A DNA stretch of 64,000 bases. Source: Streptomyces albospinus (GTDB lineage Bacteria > Actinomycetota > Actinomycetes > Streptomycetales > Streptomycetaceae). The stretch covers positions 31,171 through 95,170 of the forward strand of contig NZ_BMRP01000013.1 in NCBI RefSeq assembly GCF_014648695.1. The letters are read 5' to 3'. The stretch's first letter is position 1, and the number at the start of each line of letters is the position of its first letter. Of the stretch, positions 8,870 to 16,625 are shown piece by piece. Under the pieces are notes generated by a model. The model did no database searches and was not told the origin of the DNA. It saw only the letters and a list, made by a program, of their open reading frames with translations. A program made the position numbers and the translations under genes.

Positions 8870-10218
8870 CGGCCGACGTGCTGGTGCCGGCCGCACCGCC
8901 CCGCTTCCGCGCCTACGGCCCGCGCCACATCGACGACATCGCCGCCCGCCACGGCCTGCCCGCGGAGATCCGGGAGACCGTCCGCCGGGTCTCGCTGGTG
9001 CTGCCCTTCCGCGTCAACGAATACGTCCTGGACCAGCTCATCGACTGGGACGACGTGCCCGGCGACCCGATGTTCCAGCTGACCTTCCCGCAGCGCGGCA
9101 TGCTGCCCCGGGACGACGAGGACCGGCTCGCCAAACTCTCCGCCGACCCCGCCGACAGACTGCTGCTCCGCGAGGCCGTCCAGGAGATCCGCGGCCGGCT
9201 CAACCCGCACCCCTCCGGCCAGCAGCAGCTCAACGTCCCCCGCCGGGACGGCGTCGAACTCCCCGGCCTCCAGCACAAATACCGCGAGACCGTCCTCTAC
9301 TTCCCCGGCCAGGGCCAGACCTGCCACGCCTACTGCACCTACTGCTTCCGCTGGGCCCAGTTCATCGGGGACGCCGATCTGCGCTTCGCCGTCCCCGAAC
9401 CGAGCGGACTGATCGACTACCTCGGCGCGCACCCCGAGGTCCACGACGTCCTGGTCACCGGCGGCGACCCGATGGTGATGTCCACCGAGCGGCTGCGCAG
9501 CCACCTGGAGCCGCTGCTCGGCGTCGACCCGGTCCGTACGATCCGGATCGGCACCAAGTCCGTGGCCTACTGGCCGCAGCGCTATGTCACCGACCCGGAC
9601 GCCGACGACGTGCTGCGGCTCTTCGAGCGGATCGTGGCCTCCGGGCGGCAGTTGGCGGTGATGGCCCACTTCAGCCACCCCCGCGAGCTCGCCACCGACC
9701 TCGCGCGGCGGGCGCTGGCCCGGATCCGCGCCACCGGCGCGGTGATCTACTGCCAGGCGCCGGTGATCGCCCACGTCAACGACGACGCCCGGGTGTGGAG
9801 CGAGCTGTGGCGGGCCGAACTGGCCGCCGGCGCCGTGCCGTACTACCTGTTCGTGGAGCGGGACACCGGGCCGTACGACTACTTCAAGGTGCCGCTGGCC
9901 AGGGCCGCGGAGATCTTCGCCGACGCCTACCGCACGCTGCCCGGACTCGCCCGCACGGTCCGCGGCCCGGTCATGTCGGCGACCCCCGGCAAGGTCGTGG
10001 TGGACGGGGTCGAGCACACCCCCGAAGGCGCCTTCTTCCAGCTGCGGATGCTCCAGGCGCGGCAGCCGGGGCTGGTGGGCCGGCCGTTCCGGGCCCGCTA
10101 CTCGGCCACCGCCGCCTGGCTCGACGAACTGGAGCCGGACCCCGCCACACCTGCCGACCTCGCGGCAGCCGTACGGGGCCAGGCCCCGGCCCCGCACACC
10201 GAAGGGAACCCGCGATGA
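8866..10218 (+). CDS. KamA-family radical SAM / PLP enzyme (aminomutase-like)
   Basis: A 450-residue relative of lysine 2,3-aminomutase. The cluster motif CHAYCTYC (Cys153, Cys157, Cys160) should bind a [4Fe-4S] cluster and SAM, and TPGK (Lys376) matches the PLP lysine. Known aminomutases of this type move the alpha-amino group to the beta carbon. Two aspartates in clostridial lysine 2,3-aminomutase hold the substrate side-chain amine; here the second one, just before the PLP lysine, is replaced by Ser371. The enzyme therefore may not use lysine. It belongs to a widespread KamA subgroup recognisable by LNPHPSGQ, QHKYRET and RGPVMSATPGK, whose substrate I do not know. GTG start overlaps the preceding stop; ATGA overlap with the aminotransferase that follows. 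Confidence 0.82.
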   Translation: MTADVLVPAAPPRFRAYGPRHIDDIAARHGLPAEIRETVRRVSLVLPFRVNEYVLDQLIDWDDVPGDPMFQLTFPQRGMLPRDDEDRLAKLSADPADRLLLREAVQEIRGRLNPHPSGQQQLNVPRRDGVELPGLQHKYRETVLYFPGQGQTCHAYCTYCFRWAQFIGDADLRFAVPEPSGLIDYLGAHPEVHDVLVTGGDPMVMSTERLRSHLEPLLGVDPVRTIRIGTKSVAYWPQRYVTDPDADDVLRLFERIVASGRQLAVMAHFSHPRELATDLARRALARIRATGAVIYCQAPVIAHVNDDARVWSELWRAELAAGAVPYYLFVERDTGPYDYFKVPLARAAEIFADAYRTLPGLARTVRGPVMSATPGKVVVDGVEHTPEGAFFQLRMLQARQPGLVGRPFRARYSATAAWLDELEPDPATPADLAAAVRGQAPAPHTEGNPR

Positions 10219-11495
10219 CCGCCGGTACCGCCGCGCCCCCCGCGCCCTCGCCGAACCTCGCCCTCAACCAGCTCGTCGACCAGCGCCGGGCCCGGGGCGA
10301 CTCCCTGGTCCATCTGGCCTTCGGCGAGGCCCGGTTGCCGGTCCTGCCGCAGCTCGCCGACCGGCTCGCCGCCGGTGCGACCCGGACCGCGTACGGGCCG
10401 GTGGCCGGCGGCGAGGGCGTACGCACCGCGGTCGCCGGCTACTTCACCCGCCGCCGGCTGCCCACCACCGCCGACCGGATCGTGGTCGCACCCGGCAGCA
10501 AACCGCTGCTGATGGCCCTGCAACTCGTCATCCCCGGCGATGTGCTGCTGCCCCGCCCCGCCTGGAACACCTACGCACCCCAGGCGGCCTACGCCGGCAA
10601 GCGGGCCTTCGGCGTCCCCATCCCCGCCGACTGCGGCGGCGTCCCCGACCCCGCCGCGTTGCGCACCGCCCTCCACCGGGCCCGGGCCACCGGCGCCGAC
10701 CCCCGCCTGCTGATCCTCACACTCCCGGACAACCCCACCGGCACCCTCGCCCCGCCCGCGCTGATCCGCGAACTGAGCGCACTGGCACGGGAGGAGGACC
10801 TGCTGATCGTCGCCGACGAGATCTACCGCGACATCGTCCACGACCCGGACGCCACCCCCTTCCTCAGCCCCGCCGAAGCCGCCCCGGAACGCACCGTCGT
10901 CACCAGCGGACTCTCCAAGACCCTCGGCCTCGGCGGCTGGCGCATCGGCGTGGCGCGGTTCCCCGAGGGCGACACCGGCGAACTCCTGCGGGACGCGGTG
11001 GTCGCCGCCGCCAGTGAGCTGTGGTCCACCCTCGCCGGGCCGATGCAGCAGGTCGCCGAGTACGCCTACGCCGAGCCGCCGGAGATCGTGGCACGGATGC
11101 GGGCCGGCGCCCGGCTGCACGGCGCGGTGGCCCGGGCCGTCCACCGGATCGCCGTCGACGCCGGGGCGAGCTGCCGCCCGCCCACCGGCGGCTTCTACGT
11201 CTACCCGGACTTCGCACCGCTCCGAGACCGGCTCGCCGCCCGCGGCATCACCGACTCGGCGTCCCTCGCCGGGGCCCTCCTCGACGACTCCCACATCGTC
11301 GTCCTCGCCGGCCACCTCCTGGGCGACGACCCCCAGGCGCTCCGCTTCAAGGCCGCCACCAGCCTGCTCTACGGCGACGAGCGGCAGCAGACGGAAGCGC
11401 TCTGCGCCGACGACCCCACCCAACTGCCCCATATCGCAGGTGAGTTGGCCCGCATCGCCGACGGGTTCGGCCGGCTTGCCGCCCCGCGCCCCTGA
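10215..11495 (+). CDS. PLP aminotransferase, class I/II fold
   Basis: A 426-residue fold-type I PLP enzyme. Visible landmarks are NPTG (about residues 173-176), the PLP-ring aspartate and tyrosine in ADEIY (Asp201, Tyr204), the Schiff-base lysine in SGLSKT (Lys235) and the phosphate-binding arginine in GWRIG. Such enzymes exchange amino and keto groups on amino acids, although some members do beta- or gamma-elimination or decarboxylation. The ATG overlaps the stop of the radical SAM gene (ATGA), so both are made together, and I infer that the two act in succession on one amino acid. It has no carrier- or sugar-specific feature. Confidence 0.88.
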   Translation: MTAGTAAPPAPSPNLALNQLVDQRRARGDSLVHLAFGEARLPVLPQLADRLAAGATRTAYGPVAGGEGVRTAVAGYFTRRRLPTTADRIVVAPGSKPLLMALQLVIPGDVLLPRPAWNTYAPQAAYAGKRAFGVPIPADCGGVPDPAALRTALHRARATGADPRLLILTLPDNPTGTLAPPALIRELSALAREEDLLIVADEIYRDIVHDPDATPFLSPAEAAPERTVVTSGLSKTLGLGGWRIGVARFPEGDTGELLRDAVVAAASELWSTLAGPMQQVAEYAYAEPPEIVARMRAGARLHGAVARAVHRIAVDAGASCRPPTGGFYVYPDFAPLRDRLAARGITDSASLAGALLDDSHIVVLAGHLLGDDPQALRFKAATSLLYGDERQQTEALCADDPTQLPHIAGELARIADGFGRLAAPRP

Positions 11496-11509
11496 CCGGA
11501 GGGAGAACC

Positions 11510-12226
11510 GTGAAGGAAATACCCCCCACCCCGGAATCCTTCGGGGAGATCGCCGCCGCCGCGGACCGGCTGCTCGCCGGCATCGCGGGCCTGGCCGACG
11601 CCGACATCCCGGTGCCGTCCCGGCTGCCCGGCTGGACCCGAGGCCATGTCCTCAGCCACCTCGCCCGGCAGGCCCCGGCCCTGGAACGGCTGCTGGAATG
11701 GGCCCGTACCGGAGTCGTCACCCCGCAGTACCCGGACCGGGCGACCCGCAACGCCGAGATCGACGCGGGCGCACACCGCCCCGCCGCGACCCTGGCCGCG
11801 GACGTACGGGACACCGCGGCCCGATTCCAGCGCACCGCAGAAACGCTGCCGGCGCCCGCCTGGCAGGCGACCATTCGGCCCTTCACCGGCGAACTCTGCA
11901 CCCCGCAACGGGTGTTGGTGATCCGCGTCCGGGAGCTCGAACTGCACCACGTCGACCTCGCCATCGGCTACGAGGTCGCAGACATCCCCGCATCGGCCCG
12001 GCGGATCATCCTCGCCGACGTCCTGGGCTACTACGCCGAGGCCGACGGGGTACCGGACTTCACCCTGCGCGACCACGAGGGAGCGGTGCTCGCCCGGTTC
12101 GGGACCGGCGGACCGGTGGTCTCCGGCACCCCCGCCGACGCCCTGGGCTGGCTGGCCGGCCGCACCAGCGGCGCCGGGCTCCACTCGACGACCGGGCAGC
12201 TGCCTGTGCTGCCGCCCTGGCTGTGA
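11510..12226 (+). CDS. Mycothiol-dependent maleylpyruvate isomerase-like (DinB-fold) protein
   Basis: A 238-residue protein of the actinobacterial DinB/MDMPI group. The N-terminal four-helix region has PGWTRGHVLSHLARQ and later VRELELHHVDL, which provide the His and His/Glu ligands of the divalent metal in this fold. Characterised relatives use mycothiol as cofactor or as a thiol donor; LmbV in lincomycin biosynthesis is a member of this fold. Its presence inside the operon suggests a mycothiol-dependent isomerisation or sulfur-transfer step, but it could be a detoxifying enzyme. GTG start at 11510 with GGAGGGAG upstream, 14 bp after the aminotransferase. Confidence 0.8.
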   Translation: MKEIPPTPESFGEIAAAADRLLAGIAGLADADIPVPSRLPGWTRGHVLSHLARQAPALERLLEWARTGVVTPQYPDRATRNAEIDAGAHRPAATLAADVRDTAARFQRTAETLPAPAWQATIRPFTGELCTPQRVLVIRVRELELHHVDLAIGYEVADIPASARRIILADVLGYYAEADGVPDFTLRDHEGAVLARFGTGGPVVSGTPADALGWLAGRTSGAGLHSTTGQLPVLPPWL

Positions 12227-12277
12227 CCCTCGCCCCCCGCGAACACCGCCACCCCGACCGGAAGAAAGCGACCCCCT

Positions 12278-13411
12278 ATGGCGCACCTCGAACTCGGATC
12301 GGTCCGTACCGGTCTGCTGGACTGCATCCAGGTCAACCTGGCGGTACTGGCCGACCACCACCACGGCCCGGGCGCCCATCTGCGACTCGGCTCGTCCCTC
12401 GGCTTTCGCGCGGGGCAGCGCGCCGACGACGGCCTGCCGACCGTCGACCCGCCGCTGACCGAGCAGCTGACGACCCTGCCCGGCCTCCTCGGGCTCCGCG
12501 TCGTCCGGCGCGCCCGCCTGCCGCGTACGGAACTCCTCGCCGCCCTCGCCGACGACGGCGGCACCCGCTACGTCGTCGCGGACTCCTACCACCTGCCCTG
12601 GCTGCCGTATCACGGCCGGGCGCACATGGAGCACAGCTTCCTGCTCACCGCGGGACCCGAAGGCTGGCTGGTCACCGACGGCTACCGCAACGAGACCGCC
12701 TGGGGGCCGGCCACCCCCGGCCACTGGCTGCTCTCCGCCGCGGACCTTGACGGGATCGCGGAGGCCGAGGTGGTCGAGCTGGCGGCGGCGCAGCTCACCC
12801 CGGTCTCCGCGCTGCCGCCCACGCCGTCCCTCGACGAGGCGGCCGTCGACGCCTACCTCGACGCCTACGACCGCTGCCCGGACCGCGACCGGGCCATCGG
12901 GCAACTCACCGTGGAGACCTGGCTGCTGGCCCGTACGCGCAAGCTGCACGCCACCTACCGCGCGCTGTTCGCCGGCCGGGTCGACGGGCCCGGCCCCGGC
13001 CCGGAGGCGGAACACCTGCGCGCCTGGGACAAGGTCGTGGAGCAGACCTATCTCGCCCACCGCCGGGTCTCCCGCGGCCGGGCCGAGCCCCCCGGCGTCG
13101 TCGACCGGCTGCGCGCCGTCCTCGCCGCCGACCGCACGGTCTTCGGCGTGGTACCGGAACCGGCGGCCACCCCCGCCCCCGACGCCGAGCTGCGGCGGCA
13201 GGTGGCCGCCGTCGCCGCCGCGGTGCTCGGTGTCGCACCGTCAGAACTCCTCGCCGGAGCGGCATTCGACTCCTTCCCCTCCTTCAGCTCCTTTCGGCTG
13301 GTCGAGATCATCGAGCAGCTGGAGAGCGCGCTGGACCGGGAACTCGACGCCGACGAGCTGATCCCGGAAAACCTCCGCCGGGTCGACGACCTCTGCCGTA
13401 TCGCCCGCTGA
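12278..13411 (+). CDS. BtrH-like acyltransferase fused to a degenerate carrier-protein domain
   Basis: A 377-residue two-part protein. Residues 1-140 resemble the N-terminal domain of the butirosin protein BtrH, with a probable catalytic cysteine in LLDCIQ (Cys16), histidine in MEHS (His119) and a following VTDGY. BtrH moves an acyl group from its carrier protein BtrI to an aminoglycoside amine. Residues 140-300 are a helical region without recognised motifs. Residues 305-377 align with carrier proteins, but the usual DSL at the attachment site reads SSF (Ser337-Ser338-Phe339). The serine is thus kept while the aspartate is lost. I infer an acyl transferase that releases the carrier-bound product onto an amine. 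Start ATG with GGAAGAAAG upstream. Confidence 0.72.
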   Translation: MAHLELGSVRTGLLDCIQVNLAVLADHHHGPGAHLRLGSSLGFRAGQRADDGLPTVDPPLTEQLTTLPGLLGLRVVRRARLPRTELLAALADDGGTRYVVADSYHLPWLPYHGRAHMEHSFLLTAGPEGWLVTDGYRNETAWGPATPGHWLLSAADLDGIAEAEVVELAAAQLTPVSALPPTPSLDEAAVDAYLDAYDRCPDRDRAIGQLTVETWLLARTRKLHATYRALFAGRVDGPGPGPEAEHLRAWDKVVEQTYLAHRRVSRGRAEPPGVVDRLRAVLAADRTVFGVVPEPAATPAPDAELRRQVAAVAAAVLGVAPSELLAGAAFDSFPSFSSFRLVEIIEQLESALDRELDADELIPENLRRVDDLCRIAR

Positions 13412-13440
13412 GCCCCCTCCCCGAACAGGAGACACACCCC

Positions 13441-13695
13441 ATGGACCCCCGCTTCACCGCACTCCTCCGCCCCTTCCTCAAGCACTCCGGCCCCGAAGAG
13501 GCCGCCCTCACCCCCGACACCGACCTGCGCAGGCTCGGCGTCGACTCCATGCAGGCCATCGAGCTGCTGTTCGCCATCGAGGACACCTTCGGGATCTCCC
13601 TGCCGGACGAAGAGCTCAACGACACCACCTTCGCCACCGCCGGCAGCCTGTGGCGCGTGATCGTCGACCAGCTGGCCGACGAGGTCCCGGCATGA
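13441..13695 (+). CDS. Discrete acyl/peptidyl carrier protein
   Basis: An 84-residue acidic helical protein with the complete carrier motif LGVDSMQAIEL; Ser36 should take the 4'-phosphopantetheine arm. Length and predicted four-helix layout are normal for a stand-alone ACP/PCP. The AGGAG Shine-Dalgarno lies before the ATG, and the stop overlaps the start of the first oxidase (ATGA). Neighbouring genes encode two adenylation enzymes, a PPTase, two acyl-CoA-dehydrogenase-like oxidases and a BtrH-like transferase, so this is the probable platform on which an amino acid is loaded, oxidised and then transferred. Confidence 0.93.
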   Translation: MDPRFTALLRPFLKHSGPEEAALTPDTDLRRLGVDSMQAIELLFAIEDTFGISLPDEELNDTTFATAGSLWRVIVDQLADEVPA

Positions 13696-14855
13696 GCCGC
13701 GCGCTCGCGCTGACGGACCGGCTGGCCGAGGTCGCCGAGGTCACCGAGCGGTATGCCGCCGACACCGACCGGGCCGCCGCCTTCCCGGTGGACGCCCTGG
13801 CGGCGCTGCGCCGCACCGGCCTGCTCGGCCTGCTGGTCCCCGCCGAATACGGCGGACTCGGCGGATCGGTCAGGGATTTGGTGACCGCGGCACAGACCCT
13901 GGGCCGCAGCGACATGTCCGTCGGCATGATTTTCGCCATGCACTGCCAGCAGTCCGCGGCGCTGGTCGGCCACGGCGGCGACCGGCTGCGCAAGGAGCTC
14001 CTGCCCAGGGTCGCGGCCGGCGAACTCTATCTCGCCTCGGTCACCACCGAAGCCGGCAAGGGCGGGCACCTGCTCACCGCCCGCGCCCAACTCGCCGACG
14101 AGGACGGTATGTTGACGCTCGACCGGTTCGCGCCAATCGTCACCGGCGGCGCCCACGCCGACGGCTTCCTGATCACCATGCGCAGCCCGGGGGAGGACGC
14201 CACGGCCGGCGAGGTGTCCCTCGTCTACGCCCACCGCGACCAGGTCGAGATCACCGCCTCCGGCGACTGGCAGCCCATGGGCATGCGGGCCAGCCACAGC
14301 ATCGCCCTGAAGCTGACCGGACAGATTCCCGGCCATCAACTCGTCGGCGAACAGGGCGGGTTCCACCGCATCGCCGCCGAGGTCTTCGGCCCGCTCGCCC
14401 ACGTCGGCTGGTCCGCGGTCTGGCTCGGCACGGCGGCCGGTGCGCTCTCCCGCGTCCTGCGGCTGCTGCGCAGCCCCGCGGGCCGGGAGCGCTTCGACCT
14501 CTCCTCCGAGCTGCTGCTCACCCGCCTCTCCCGTGCCCGGCAGCGGCTGGACACCGTCCACGCACTCCTCCAGCAGACCCTGCGAACGCTGGAGGCCGGC
14601 CAGGACCTCTCCGTCCCGGCGCGGCAGCTCCAGCTCAACGCGCTCAAGATCACGGCCGCCGATGAGTGCCACGCCGCCGTCGACGACCTGGTCACCGCGC
14701 TCGGCCTGCGCCACGGCTACCTCCAGGACTCGCCCACCCGTCTCGAACGCGCCCTCCGGGACCTGCGCTCCGCGGCCCTCAACTACAGCAACGACCGCCT
14801 CCATCTCGCCGACGGCCGGCTGGCGCTCCGCGACCAGGGGGTCAGCTTTGCCTGA
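13692..14855 (+). CDS. Acyl-CoA dehydrogenase-like flavoenzyme 1
   Basis: A 387-residue FAD-dependent enzyme of the acyl-CoA dehydrogenase superfamily. The N-terminal helical domain (LLVPAEYGGLGGS), the middle beta domain (TTEAGKGGH and MGMRASHS) and the C-terminal helical bundle are all present at the usual length. In natural-product clusters such enzymes often desaturate a carrier-bound aminoacyl thioester, for instance in pyrrole formation or in making dehydro-amino acids. It starts in an ATGA overlap with the carrier gene and overlaps the second oxidase, strong context for a carrier-bound substrate. The exact oxidation is not deducible from sequence. Confidence 0.87.
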   Translation: MSRALALTDRLAEVAEVTERYAADTDRAAAFPVDALAALRRTGLLGLLVPAEYGGLGGSVRDLVTAAQTLGRSDMSVGMIFAMHCQQSAALVGHGGDRLRKELLPRVAAGELYLASVTTEAGKGGHLLTARAQLADEDGMLTLDRFAPIVTGGAHADGFLITMRSPGEDATAGEVSLVYAHRDQVEITASGDWQPMGMRASHSIALKLTGQIPGHQLVGEQGGFHRIAAEVFGPLAHVGWSAVWLGTAAGALSRVLRLLRSPAGRERFDLSSELLLTRLSRARQRLDTVHALLQQTLRTLEAGQDLSVPARQLQLNALKITAADECHAAVDDLVTALGLRHGYLQDSPTRLERALRDLRSAALNYSNDRLHLADGRLALRDQGVSFA

Positions 14856-15990
14856 CACCCGCCTCCCGGAGACCCCGCCCGGACTCCCGGCCACCCCCTA
14901 CGCCGCCCTTGACGCGCTGCCGCCCACCGCGACCGGCGCCGAGGTCTGGCGCGCCCTCGGCGGGGCGGGCCTGCTCACCCGGGCGTACCGCGGCGGCAAC
15001 CCCCGCACCGGACCGGACCCCGAAGGGCTCGCCGACCTTCTCAGCGCCGCGGACGCCCGCTTCTCTCTCGCCGCCACCCTGTCCGTCAGCGTCCAACTCG
15101 CCACCGCACTACCACTCCTGGCGAACGGTCAGCAGGACTGCGCGCGCCACGCACTGGACCGCGCCCTCGCGGGCCGGGCCACCGTCGCCCTCGCCGCCAC
15201 CGACGCGACGGCGGGCACCGACCTCACCGCCCTGCGCACCCACCTCACGCTCGACGACGACGGGCTGACCCTCACCGGCGAGAAGAACTGGATCGCCAAC
15301 ACCACCACAGCCGCTCACTTCCTCGTCCTGGCCCGGCACCGCCCCGGCCGCCACTTCACCCACTTCACCTGGGTCCTGGTCCCCGCCGGCACCCCCGGCG
15401 TCACCGTCCGCCCCGCCGACTCGGCGCTCTTCGCCGACTCCGGCACCGGGCACCTCGCCTTCGACGGCGTCCGGCTCGGCCGCGACCACGTACTCGGCCG
15501 GGCCGGATTCGGGCTGCCGCTCTTCGCCCGCCATATCGCCACCGAACGGCTCGCCGGCGCCCAGTGGGGCGTCGCCCTCTGCCGCCGGGTGCTGGTGGAC
15601 ACCCACCGCCATCTCACCCGCCGCGCACACGGCGACGGCACCCTGTGGGACCTGGACGCGGTCCGCCAGCGCTTCGCGTCCTGCCTGGTCCGGGTACGCG
15701 AACTCCGGGCACTGGTGGCGGACTTGTCGGACGCGGTGGCGCTCCATCACGACGCCACGGCCGCCGCCACCCTCAAGGCCGCGGCCGGCGCCACCGTCCA
15801 CCACGTACTCGACACCTGCGGCCAGCTGTGGGGCGCGGTCGGGTTCACCACCGGCGGAATCCAGGAACTCCGCGCCCAGGCCGCGCTGTTCGGCATCGGG
15901 GGAGGGGCGACCGAGGTCGTCCTCGGCACCCTCGCGTACGACGCCGAGACCGTACTCGCCGAACTCGCCCGGCCGGGCACCCTCCCGTGA
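14848..15990 (+). CDS. Acyl-CoA dehydrogenase-like flavoenzyme 2
   Basis: A 380-residue relative of the same superfamily as its neighbour but divergent. The middle domain has the GEKNWIANTTTA block, and the C-terminal bundle ends in QLWGAVGFTTGGIQEL and an IGGGATEV segment. The N-terminal helical part is shortened and proline-rich. A TTG start at 14848 with AGGGGG upstream overlaps the end of the first oxidase by 8 bp. Two adjacent unlike members raise the possibility of a heteromeric oxidase or of two successive oxidations on the carrier. A degenerate subunit that only stabilises the partner is an alternative. Confidence 0.84.
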   Translation: MPDTRLPETPPGLPATPYAALDALPPTATGAEVWRALGGAGLLTRAYRGGNPRTGPDPEGLADLLSAADARFSLAATLSVSVQLATALPLLANGQQDCARHALDRALAGRATVALAATDATAGTDLTALRTHLTLDDDGLTLTGEKNWIANTTTAAHFLVLARHRPGRHFTHFTWVLVPAGTPGVTVRPADSALFADSGTGHLAFDGVRLGRDHVLGRAGFGLPLFARHIATERLAGAQWGVALCRRVLVDTHRHLTRRAHGDGTLWDLDAVRQRFASCLVRVRELRALVADLSDAVALHHDATAAATLKAAAGATVHHVLDTCGQLWGAVGFTTGGIQELRAQAALFGIGGGATEVVLGTLAYDAETVLAELARPGTLP

Positions 15991-16625
15991 CCGGCCCGCT
16001 CCAGGTCGCGGACCGGGTCTGGGTGAGCGCCGCGACCGACGTGGCGCACGAGCCCAGCCGGCACCGCGACGACCTGCGCCGGGCCGCGGTCCTGCCCGAA
16101 TGGCGCATCCGCGAATTCCTCGCCGGCCGGGGCCTGTTGCGGCAGCTGCTGGCCGCGATCCGGCCGGACCTGGCCGACGCCGAGATCGCCCCGGACCGGC
16201 GCGGAAAGCCCGCCCTGCGCGGTCACCCCGGCATCGGTGTCAGCATCTCCCACACCCAGGGCGGGACGGCCGCCGGGCTCGCCCTCGGCCGCGACCTCGG
16301 CGTGGACCTCCAGTGCCCCGCCCCCGCCGTCACCGCATCCTTCACCCGTCGGCTGCTGCCGGCGCACGCCCAGCGGCTCGCCGCCCTGCCCCCGGCACGC
16401 GCAGCAGAGGAGGTGGCCTGGGTCTGGACCGCCCAGGAGGCCTGCGTCAAGGCCGGCGGAGCCGGACTCGCCGGCCGTCCCTGGACCATCGGCATCCCGC
16501 CCGGTGCCCGCACCGGACGCTGGCGCGGCTACCGCTGGATCAGCCTCCGCGGCCACTCCACCATGCCGCTGAGCTGCGCCTTCACCGATCCCGACGACCA
16601 CGAGAAAGCCGGACCGTACGCATGA
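15987..16625 (+). CDS. 4'-phosphopantetheinyl transferase
   Basis: A 212-residue Sfp-like transferase that should move 4'-phosphopantetheine from CoA to the serine of the cluster carrier protein. SISHT, GVDLQ (residues 106-109) and WTAQEACVKAGG (Trp147 onward, Glu151, Lys155) correspond to the CoA-binding and Mg-binding blocks. In most family members the second acidic residue of GVDIE binds magnesium; here it is Gln109, an unusual change also known as natural variation in some PPTases. GTGA overlap with the preceding oxidase gene and ATGA overlap with the following adenylation gene show that it belongs to the operon and probably serves this pathway alone. Confidence 0.87.
   Translation: MTGPLQVADRVWVSAATDVAHEPSRHRDDLRRAAVLPEWRIREFLAGRGLLRQLLAAIRPDLADAEIAPDRRGKPALRGHPGIGVSISHTQGGTAAGLALGRDLGVDLQCPAPAVTASFTRRLLPAHAQRLAALPPARAAEEVAWVWTAQEACVKAGGAGLAGRPWTIGIPPGARTGRWRGYRWISLRGHSTMPLSCAFTDPDDHEKAGPYA

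Noticed and set aside
8866..10218. Assignment as a true lysine 2,3-aminomutase for beta-lysine antibiotics
   Set aside because: The second side-chain-binding aspartate is replaced by serine and the subgroup is distinct, so lysine as substrate is not supported.
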